NCBI GenBank assembly: GCA_023416335.1 | Contig: JAEZHY010000269.1 | Span: 1 to 23,878, forward strand | Length of the DNA: 23,878 nucleotides | From: Pseudomonadota bacterium | GTDB lineage: Bacteria; Desulfobacterota; Syntrophobacteria; Syntrophobacterales; Syntrophobacteraceae | Direction of reading: 5' to 3' | Part shown: piece after piece, positions 15,257-22,035 of the stretch | Numbering within the stretch: the stretch's first letter is position 1 | How the letters are laid out: each line of letters begins with the position of its first letter | The notes under the pieces: model-generated | The model's input: only the letters and a program-made list of their open reading frames with translations | What the model was told of the DNA's origin: nothing | The model's database searches: none | Position numbers and translations under genes: made by a program

Positions 15257-17264
15257 TCATGCTTCCGAGTGGTTGGCCGAATCCAACTGGAATTTCGAGA
15301 CCTCTTCCTGGAGAACGCGAACGGCATCGGTGAGCTGTTCCACAACGCGGTTGAACTCAGAGACCACCTGCCGCGTCTGTTCCGCGCCTTCGCTCAACTG
15401 ATGCATCGCTCCGCTGATCTCCTCCGCGCTCGTGCTCTGAGCCTCCATGGCCCGGTTGACGTCATCGAACCGCGGAATCAGTGCCTGCACCTGGTCGATG
15501 ATGGCGGCGAGCCGGCCTCCGATTTTCTCAATGACCTCACCGCCGTGGCGTACCTGCTGGACGAACTTGTCCACTTCCATGACCCCGGATGAAACGGCAG
15601 ACTGCATCTCCTTGACCATCTGCTCGATATCCAGAGTCGCAACAGCGGAATGGTCGGCCAGCCGGCGGATCTCCCTGGCCACCACGGAGAAGCCCATCCC
15701 GAACTCTCCCGCCTTCTCCGCCTCGATGGCGGCATTGAGCGAGAGCAGGTTCGTCCGGTCGGCCACCCGGTTTATGGTCGTAACGACGCTGCCGATATTG
15801 TTGGTCTTCTCGCTTATGGTTTCGAGCTTCGAGGCAATCGAGCCGGTTGCCTCCATCAGCCGGCGCATCATCGCTTCCATGCTCTGCAGCCCCGTCTGGC
15901 CTTCCTGCGCCAGGGCGGCGGTCTCCGAAGCCACCGTGACCACACCGCCCATTGTCTGCACCAGTTCGCGGGAACCGGAAGATATTTCCCGGGACGTGAC
16001 GCTTACCTGGTTTACCGAAGCGGCCTGCTGGGCCGCCGAGGCTTCCAGTTCCCGGGCGGAAGCCGATATTTCTGTGGCAGAACTCACCACCTGTATGCCG
16101 GAGCTTCTCACATGTCCTATCAGGGAGTGCAGGGATTCGACCATGCTTGCGAAAGCCGTCGAAAGCCGGCCGATTTCATCGCCTTCCGCCGCCCGGTCTC
16201 GGTCACGGCCGGCATTGGTTTGCAGAGTGCCAAGTTGCCGGACCGCATCCCGCAGGTCGCCCGCCGCAACCTGGCCGGCAACCCTGGTAAGTCCCGTAAT
16301 CGGCCGGGAAATCGAGCGCATGATTCCTATCCCGACCAGGAAAACCGCCAGTACGGTGATGCAGATAGCAATGAGGCTTGCCCAGAAAAACCGGTTCGCA
16401 AGCTGATTGGTCTGATCGGTCGATACTTTGAAGATCTGCCTCTCTATCATAATGCCGCGCCTGCGGATCTCATCCAGTTCCCACTGTTTGTTCTGCTTGT
16501 CCTTCCAGAGCGTGTGTATCCTGGCGGCCTGCTCGGGAATCCGGTCTATTATCGGGATCAGCGCCTGCTGAACAAAATCCGTGTATTCCTGCCCCGTCAG
16601 ATACCTGCAGATTGCCGTGGCGTTCTTTCTGCATATCTGGAGCGGTTCGGCAAGGCGTTCATTTCGATTGACATACCCCCCCCAGATCGTTTTTCAGCAT
16701 CAGGTTCTGGCTGAGGGCAAGGTGGGACAAATTCACCAGCATGGTGGCCTGCTGGGATATTTCCTGAAAAGCCCGGAACTGTTCCGGGACATCCTCCGCG
16801 TTGAGCAACCTGGAACCGATGTCGTCGGACAGCTTGTTCCCGATCGACTCCGCCCTTTCGTTAAACGCTTCGGCCGCTTTACTGAAATCGCGCTCGGCGT
16901 CGCTGATTTCCCGCGTCACCTGGGCGAGCCGAGTGAAACGTTCCCGGTAGCCGGTCACGATGGATTTGAGCCCGTTGACATTGTCGGCGCTCATGCTGGA
17001 ACCGGTCTCAAGGTACTTGATCTCCTCATCCGCTTCCTTCAAGTATCGCATGACGGCATCGAAGGCCTGGTCCTCAAGTGTCTGGGCAAAGTTTCTCTCT
17101 TCTATGATTGCATTAAGGAATCCGTCGCTGGTCCTGCCGAGGCTTGCGGCGGTCCGGAGGGATTCGGACATTCTCGAGTTGATATATCCGCCGATGGCGA
17201 ACTGCGCGCCAATCATCACGACAGACAACCCGATAAGAACAATCAGTTTGGAGGAGATTTTCAC
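15257..17264 (-). pseudogene. Methyl-accepting chemotaxis protein (WspA-like), frameshifted in a G8 tract
   Basis: The gene is read in two frames. The upstream part (17264 down to a TGA at 16659-16661) gives a short cytoplasmic start, a first membrane segment (LIVLIGLSVVMIGAQFAIGG) and most of a helical periplasmic sensor. The downstream part resumes in another frame and gives the rest of the sensor, the second membrane segment (WASLIAICITVLAVFLVGI), HAMP (RPITGLTRVAGQVAAGD) and a complete signalling hairpin (NLLSLNAAIEAEKAGE, then GMGFSVVAREIRRLADHS). Deleting one base from eight C on the plus strand (16676-16683; G on the coding strand) joins the two without any stop, giving about 668 residues. 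The gene may be intact with a sequencing error, phase-variable, or recently inactivated. GTG 17264 is preferred over GTG 17273 because of GAGGTG just upstream. It lies 36 bases after the Cache gene. Confidence 0.85.
16676..16683 (-). repeat. Homopolymer of eight G (coding strand) at the receptor frameshift
   Basis: Plus-strand bases 16676-16683 are all C. In the upstream frame the run is read as the G of CTG plus GGG-GGG-G, and the reading frame stops about six codons later. With seven bases the frame continues straight into the second half of the receptor. Such tracts are prone both to slippage in vivo and to sequencing or assembly error. Confidence 0.8.
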
Positions 17265-17309
17265 TATTTCCACCTCATACGCGGGATTGGAATTCGATAC
17301 ATCTGCCGG

Positions 17310-17813
17310 CTACTTCTTCACCAGCTTGTTCAGCTCATCCACGGTAACGCTGTCGTCATATACACCGGCCCCGAGCATCAGGGATGTGCCGGGCACCGGC
17401 ATTACATATGCGTACTTGCGCGACGGGGTTTTCTCTCCCGGCTTGGGCCACCAGTATTCGACCCAGCCGCCGCCATCCGTCCTTGCTTTCTCGCAGAACT
17501 GGATAAAGAAGTAATTGCCCTTCACGTCCTTCAAGCCGATCAGGTTTTTGCCCACCTGTTTGGGATTTACGGGATGGGCAACCACGGTGACGGAATCCAT
17601 GTCGATGATGAAGACGTAGGTATCCTTGAAAACCCACCTGCCGTCCGCCCGCTTGAACTCTTCCAGGTCGCCGCGCCCTCCGCTCAATAGACCTCTTGCT
17701 TCCTTTACCTTTTCAATGACTTCCTGTGGGGTTGCCATTTCTCCGGCACTTACATGAAAAGCCCCTCCAAAAATCACAAGCAGAAGAATGCCAATAGCGG
17801 CAAACGCCTTCAT
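17310..17813 (-). CDS. Secreted single-Cache-domain sensor protein
   Basis: The 167-residue protein has a clear signal peptide (MKAFAAIGILLLVIFGG, cleavage probably after FHVSA). A small Cache domain follows: helix TPQEVIEKVKEARGLL, strands around RWVFKDTYVFIID, then VVAHPVNPKQVGKNL, and a C-terminal GTSLMLGAGVY. There is no second membrane segment, so the product should be free in the periplasm. Cache domains bind small ligands such as organic acids. The gene sits between the REC-cyclase gene (14 bases) and the receptor gene (36 bases), so it may act as a periplasmic ligand-binding partner of the receptor (inference). ATG 17813 has AAAGGAG eight bases upstream. Confidence 0.9.
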   Translation of the reverse strand: MKAFAAIGILLLVIFGGAFHVSAGEMATPQEVIEKVKEARGLLSGGRGDLEEFKRADGRWVFKDTYVFIIDMDSVTVVAHPVNPKQVGKNLIGLKDVKGNYFFIQFCEKARTDGGGWVEYWWPKPGEKTPSRKYAYVMPVPGTSLMLGAGVYDDSVTVDELNKLVKK

Positions 17814-17827
17814 TAAAGCTACTCCTT

Positions 17828-19294
17828 TCAGCTCAATACCCTGCGGAAGAAAGTCTCCAGTTCAGAAGGCACATAAGTGAATGCAATCCTGAAGGACAGA
17901 TGCGGATTACCTGCAAAGCACTCAACCACCTTTGCGTAGAGATGGCTGCCGACCTCTTTCATCTCTCCGTCGAGGACCCGGATCTTCAGGTTGGCGAGAT
18001 GGTCCGGCAAAACGTTCGAGAAAACCTCGGCCTCATCTTCCACCATTCTCTGAATGGTTCCCGGATGAGATTCTTTCCCGGCATGTTTTCCTTCCAGGAT
18101 AGTGAAACTGATGGCGATGGGATTTTTCAGCTCAGGAAATTCCGTCTTCCCGCGTACGGAGCGCTGAATTTTGAACTCTCCGTCAATTCCCCCTGCTTCA
18201 TAGATGGTAATGGGCTCCTTGACACCCTTGGGCATGACCTGCATCCGGTTGTCGATTCTCAGAACAGGCCCGCATTCCGCCAGAGTCCTGTCGGAAACGA
18301 GGATCTGGCCTCCAACCGTATAGGATTCAATTCGTGATGTGAGGTTTACGTTTCGCCCAACCACCGTGTACTTTGTTCTTTTATCCGATCCGATATTCCC
18401 TGCGACCACTTCACCCGTGTTTATCCCGATGCCCATGGACAGTTTCGGGTATCCGGATTTTTTCAGCCGGGAATTGACCTCTTCCATTGCGCTCTGCATT
18501 TCGATCGCACAGGCTACAGCCCTTCGGGCATCGTTGCCTCGTGTGATTGGGGCCCCGAAGATGACCAGGATACCGTCCCCAATGAAGTCGATCGTTCCTT
18601 CGTACTTCAGGATGGTCTCTGTCATTTTCTCGAAGTAGATGTTGAGGATCTCGAGAACACTCTCGGCAGACAGATTTTCGCTGATGGAGGTAAAACCCCG
18701 GAGGTCGCTCATCAACATGGTGACCTTGCGCTTTTCTCCACCCATTTCCATGCCGTCCGGCGAATGCAGGATGGCGTGCACGACATCGTCCGAGAGATAC
18801 CTGCCGCACACTTTTCGGATCAGCTTGTTTCGCGCCTCGAGCTGCTTCTGGTTTTCAAGAAGGGCGCCGTAGGCCTCATTTCTTTGCAGCAGGTTTATAT
18901 AAGCGCCCGAGTGATAGCGAACACGGGCGATCACTTCGAGCTTGTCGGGAAGCTTGACCATGTAATCGTTAGCGCCCAGTGAGAATGCTTCCGCCTTGGT
19001 GTGGGGTTCTTCCTTGCTCGAAAGGACGATCAGGGGCACATCGCGCGTGCTCCTGTTCGCGCGCAAATAACGTACCAGCATCAATCCGTCCATTTGCGGC
19101 ATCATGAGGTCCTGGAGGATTACAGTAGGATGGATGCGGTTGGCTTCCCTTATGGCCTCCGTGGGATCGGAACAGTAATGGAAATCAATTCCCGGCTCCG
19201 TTTCGAACATGCGGCGCACCGCTTCGGCCACAATCGGCTGATCGTCGACCAGCAAAACCGTAATCCGGTGCTCGGTCAAATTGAATTCAGACAT
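17828..19294 (-). CDS. Response regulator with class III nucleotide cyclase output
   Basis: The protein has 488 residues. The REC domain (about 10-130) has VDDQ, phospho-acceptor Asp62 in LQDLMMP and Lys114. A coiled linker (about 135-165) leads to a class III adenylate/guanylate cyclase domain (about 190-345) with metal ligands Asp197 (MSDLRGFTS) and Asp240 (FIGDG), and Asn317/Arg321 in RNVNLTSRIE. The usual base-selecting Lys just before FIGD is Asp236, so cAMP versus cGMP cannot be told. The C-terminal 140 residues are unassigned. I prefer ATG 19294 to 19321 because it has GGGGGG upstream and aligns with the start of the REC-PP2C protein, whose REC is closely similar. It is the first gene of the operon and probably a CheA target. 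Confidence 0.93.
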   Translation of the reverse strand: MSEFNLTEHRITVLLVDDQPIVAEAVRRMFETEPGIDFHYCSDPTEAIREANRIHPTVILQDLMMPQMDGLMLVRYLRANRSTRDVPLIVLSSKEEPHTKAEAFSLGANDYMVKLPDKLEVIARVRYHSGAYINLLQRNEAYGALLENQKQLEARNKLIRKVCGRYLSDDVVHAILHSPDGMEMGGEKRKVTMLMSDLRGFTSISENLSAESVLEILNIYFEKMTETILKYEGTIDFIGDGILVIFGAPITRGNDARRAVACAIEMQSAMEEVNSRLKKSGYPKLSMGIGINTGEVVAGNIGSDKRTKYTVVGRNVNLTSRIESYTVGGQILVSDRTLAECGPVLRIDNRMQVMPKGVKEPITIYEAGGIDGEFKIQRSVRGKTEFPELKNPIAISFTILEGKHAGKESHPGTIQRMVEDEAEVFSNVLPDHLANLKIRVLDGEMKEVGSHLYAKVVECFAGNPHLSFRIAFTYVPSELETFFRRVLS

Positions 19295-19692
19295 TTGCCC
19301 CCCAGTGAAGAGCCGGCTCATCCGCCTGTGTTGCCCCTGCCTTTCCGGATGAGCCTTTATGCTGCTGCATATGACCGGACACCCGTGTATTGGTCATGGC
19401 TTCCATTGCCATGTAGTCTCAAGAAGTTCCAAGCCGGTCCCGATACTGAATGTTTCCGGGAGCTTGATCGAGAGAAAGATATACCGCAGTGGATTCACGG
19501 ACGCAAGGCAGAGCTGGCTTTCCCGATCATTTTCTCCGGCCTCCACATGGTAAGACACGCGGCCTGATAATGTGGGTGGCCCGGAATCATTTCCGGATGC
19601 GCAACGCAAGAGGCCGGAGGTGCCGGACGCGAGGATGTAAACACGGCCGTGGGCTGCAATTGCCTCAAGCATGAAATGCGGCCGGAATTCTC
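19295..19692. other. Leader region of the chemosensory operon, no gene seen
   Basis: About 400 bases separate the small membrane protein gene from the REC-cyclase gene, both on the minus strand. Frames crossing it have no ribosome-binding site or recognised motif. It probably holds the operon promoter, but I see no clear -35/-10 pair. The most notable structure is an inverted repeat next to the cyclase gene (separate entry). Confidence 0.45.
19315..19355 (-). repeat. 10-bp perfect inverted repeat in the leader of the operon
   Basis: GGCTCATCCG (19315-19324) and CGGATGAGCC (19346-19355) form a perfect 10-bp stem around a 21-base purine-rich loop (GAAAGGCAGGGGCAAC on the transcribed strand). 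It ends about 20 bases before ATG 19294 and covers the alternative start 19321. It could control translation or transcript stability. I could not match it to a known riboswitch. Confidence 0.5.
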
Positions 19693-20076
19693 TCAGCGTC
19701 GTGTGCGTCGCCGTTCTGCTTTTTGGGGCGCAAATTCGCCCCAATCCATGTCGAAATCGGAAAAGATGCCGATAAGGAATCCGAACAGCGAAATCACGAA
19801 TAATGTCAGGATAGTGAATTCGAAGGGGCTGTCGTTGTACAAAGCGGCCCACCACGCCGATATGCCTGAGAGATTTCTGGTGTCGGCCACCACGACCATA
19901 GGGCCCGCTGAAACATTCCCCGATGCTGCAGTTGTCCGTTCCGCAAGAAGGCCAATGCCGCTTGCCGGTATGATGGCTTTCCTTCGCAGATCCACTTCGG
20001 CCTCCTTTCCGGGAAGATTATCGGAAGCTCCAGTCCCTCGATTGCGTCCCGCCCGGGATCCATTCTTGAGCGACAT
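19693..20076 (-). CDS. Small protein with one membrane segment, unidentified
   Basis: The 127-residue product is not recognised. Its N-terminal half is polar and basic. A hydrophobic segment near residues 85-105 (FTILTLFVISLFGFLIGIF) is a likely membrane span, and the C-terminus is basic (QKAERRRTRR), which suggests a cytoplasmic tail. ATG 20076 has GGAGAA about ten bases upstream. It is about 400 bases ahead of the chemosensory operon in the same direction and divergent from the ECF sigma gene. A competing frame (19394-19855) on the same strand has no such features. A functional link to either neighbour is not shown. Confidence 0.55.
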   Translation of the reverse strand: MSLKNGSRAGRNRGTGASDNLPGKEAEVDLRRKAIIPASGIGLLAERTTAASGNVSAGPMVVVADTRNLSGISAWWAALYNDSPFEFTILTLFVISLFGFLIGIFSDFDMDWGEFAPQKAERRRTRR

Positions 20077-20498
20077 CGCATCACGTTCTCCGACCGGATT
20101 TACTATTCTCTATAACAGATAACAGTCGAAAATGTGAAATCTTGTGCATCCAATAAACTTCTGATTCACAATTAATGGATGAGCAACCGCAAGTTTCAGC
20201 GACTTCATCTGTTGTAAAGATGAAAGCACCGGCGGGTCCTGCGCATTATATGGGGGCATCGCACGATTCCGATAATCGGAAGTGCTCTTCCGCGAGGGCC
20301 GGTGTATTATAGTGCCTGAAGAATCGATCGGTTGAATGGGAACAGCCCCAACTAACGTGCGAGGTTCCGGCCAACCGGCTGGATTTTACTCTGGAGCCGC
20401 AGAGCGGATCGACCTGCTTTTCCGCGGTCATTCTGCCGGGCATCCTTTTGCCGTGTTTTGCTGCATTCGCAGACCGGCCCATTTCCAAACGGATCAAG
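20077..20498. other. Divergent intergenic region with inverted repeats
   Basis: This region separates the membrane protein gene (minus) from the ECF sigma gene (plus) and must hold promoters for both. No gene is convincing in it. I see nested inverted repeats at 20227-20304 (separate entry) and an AT-rich left half. A GGAAC near 20339-20343 could be the -35 of an ECF-type promoter, but a matching -10 is not clear. Confidence 0.4.
20227..20304 (+). repeat. Nested inverted repeats, possible structured RNA
   Basis: An outer pair CACCGGC (20227-20233) and GCCGGTG (20298-20304) encloses an inner hairpin. The inner stem is TTCCGA (20267-20272), loop TAA, TCGGAA (20276-20281), extended by GCAC (20261-20264) and GTGC (20282-20285) across a two-base bulge. 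The structure could be an untranslated RNA element or an operator for the downstream sigma gene. No known family is recognised. Confidence 0.35.
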
Positions 20499-21077
20499 AT
20501 GAACGATTCAAGCGCTCAAGGCAGCGGGTCTATCTACTCCGATACGGAACACCGGCTCATCAAAGCCGTTGGATCCGGGGATTCCGCTGCATTTGAGGCA
20601 CTCATTAAGAAATACCAGAGGCCGGTTTTGAATTTTATTTACAAGTATCTGGGAGATCGATTCGCTTCTGAAGACATCGCCCAGGAAGTCTTCCTTCGTG
20701 TTTACCGGGCGTCGCCCGAATTTGAACCGAGAGGGAAGGTATCGACCTGGATTTTTAGAATTGCCTACAATCTCTGTTTGAATGAGATAGTACGGCGTCG
20801 CAGAGTGTACTTTACTGCCGACTTCGGTGAAAACGAACCTGCGCCGCCGGCCGAAATTGAAAAAGCCGGGCATGATGCCCTCAAAGAAGAACTGATGGAG
20901 GCCGTGAGGCAGCTTCCGGAAAAACAGCGGGCAGCGCTGCTGCTGCGCGTAAACGAGGAACTTTCCTACATGGAAATCAGTCAGGTCCTGGCCGTTTCCG
21001 TTTCGAGCGTGGAATCGCTGCTCTTCAGGGCACGTGCAAATCTGAAGCGTCTGCTCAAGAGCCGGCTGGAGGATTGA
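20499..21077 (+). CDS. ECF-type RNA polymerase sigma factor
   Basis: The 192-residue protein has the two domains of an RpoE-like sigma factor. Sigma region 2 spans about 25-95 (AFEALIKKYQRPVLNFIYKY, EDIAQEVFLRVYR, STWIFRIAYNLCLNEIVRRR). Sigma region 4 spans about 130-185 (LPEKQRAALLLRVNEELSYM, then SVSSVESLLFRARANLKRLL). It directs polymerase to a special set of promoters, usually in response to envelope stress. Start is uncertain: ATG 20499 begins just before the conserved part, while an upstream TTG (20448) has no ribosome-binding site. The anti-sigma gene starts three bases after the stop, so the pair is coupled and the sigma is presumably held inactive by its neighbour. Confidence 0.92.
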   Translation: MNDSSAQGSGSIYSDTEHRLIKAVGSGDSAAFEALIKKYQRPVLNFIYKYLGDRFASEDIAQEVFLRVYRASPEFEPRGKVSTWIFRIAYNLCLNEIVRRRRVYFTADFGENEPAPPAEIEKAGHDALKEELMEAVRQLPEKQRAALLLRVNEELSYMEISQVLAVSVSSVESLLFRARANLKRLLKSRLED

Positions 21078-21080
21078 TAA

Positions 21081-21494
21081 ATGAAACACGATAGAATTCG
21101 AAACTCATTATCGGCATTCAAAGACGGCGAGTTGGACAGCGAACTCAGGGAGGCGATCTCGATACACCTCAACAATTGCCCCGAGTGTCAAGAGGAACTG
21201 GCCGCGCTTGAAAAAGTAGACATGATGATCCAGGGAATACCGGAATACGATGTTCCCGAAGGATTCTCCTCACGGGTTGCGGCAGGCATCACGGTAATGC
21301 AAGAGGATTCTTCCCTCGCGGCTTCCCCTTCTCTCCCCACCGGATTTCGGTCAACATTGCTGCGTCTGGCCGAATCGATTCTCGACCTGATCCCCGGGCG
21401 TCAGTACCGCAAGACGGCGGCTCTGGACGAATTCGACGATTTTCCGCCTTACCTGCTGAGTCATGCTTATTTCGAATTAATCGAACAACAGTGA
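21081..21494 (+). CDS. Zinc-finger (zf-HC2) anti-sigma factor
   Basis: The 137-residue protein starts with the anti-sigma zinc-binding motif His29-x3-Cys33-x2-Cys36 (HLNNCPEC), within a helical domain (about 5-55). It has no membrane segment, unlike RseA or RsiW types, so it should be a soluble anti-sigma factor of the ZAS group. The remaining 80 residues are unassigned. GGAGG lies eight bases before ATG 21081, and the gene overlaps or abuts both the sigma gene and the Spy-like gene. The signal that releases the sigma factor is not visible; the membrane-anchored protein downstream may provide it (inference). Confidence 0.88.
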   Translation: MKHDRIRNSLSAFKDGELDSELREAISIHLNNCPECQEELAALEKVDMMIQGIPEYDVPEGFSSRVAAGITVMQEDSSLAASPSLPTGFRSTLLRLAESILDLIPGRQYRKTAALDEFDDFPPYLLSHAYFELIEQQ

Positions 21495-21511
21495 AAGGAA
21501 CGTCACCAGCT

Positions 21512-21979
21512 ATGGATCCGGGATATTTCCTCTTCGGTTTCACAACCGCGGTGGTCATCATAGCGGCAATATTTATCACTGCCCATTATTTCCAAAAACA
21601 CACACGGAGAAAATACTCCAACATCAAGGGATACCTGGATCTGATTCCGGACTTGACCGGGGAGCAGCGTAGAAAAGTTCAGGATATTCGCCGCTCGTTC
21701 CTCCCCAGGGTCGAAAGAATCCGACAGGACCTCCGCCGTAAACGCGAACTCCTGGCAAGGGAGCTTTTCGCCGAAGCCGCCGACAGGTCCAAAGTCCACA
21801 GCGTAGCGCAGGATATCCTCAAGTCCCAGTCGGAACTCGAGCATGAAGTCATAGAACATATACTGGAGGAAAAAGAGATACTCAACCCGCAACAGCAGCA
21901 AAGGTTCTATGACATCATCCTGCAGCAGTTCTCACACGGAGGGCTCGGAGTACACGACGTGAGAGGAAGGAAGGCCTGA
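21512..21979 (+). CDS. Membrane-anchored Spy/CpxP-like periplasmic protein
   Basis: The protein has about 155 residues. An N-terminal uncleaved anchor (FLFGFTTAVVIIAAIFITAH) is followed by an all-helical domain with LTGEQRRKVQDIRR near the start and LNPQQQQRFYDIIL near the end. These repeated LTxxQ-type motifs are the mark of Spy/CpxP and heavy-metal-sensor (CnrX-type) proteins. It probably senses misfolded protein or metal in the periplasm and talks to the anti-sigma factor. GTG 21491 overlaps the upstream stop but lacks a ribosome-binding site. I prefer ATG 21512, with AAAGGA upstream, although the spacing is long. The order sigma, anti-sigma, Spy-like recalls envelope-stress or metal-response operons. 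Confidence 0.85.
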   Translation: MDPGYFLFGFTTAVVIIAAIFITAHYFQKHTRRKYSNIKGYLDLIPDLTGEQRRKVQDIRRSFLPRVERIRQDLRRKRELLARELFAEAADRSKVHSVAQDILKSQSELEHEVIEHILEEKEILNPQQQQRFYDIILQQFSHGGLGVHDVRGRKA

Positions 21980-22035
21980 CAATGCGGGCACATGGATCTC
22001 GGAGCTCGCTTGGGCACGGCGTTGAAATCATGCTT

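Noticed and set aside
19394..19855. 153-codon minus-strand frame in the operon leader
   Set aside because: It overlaps the better-supported membrane protein gene, has no ribosome-binding site and no recognisable motif.
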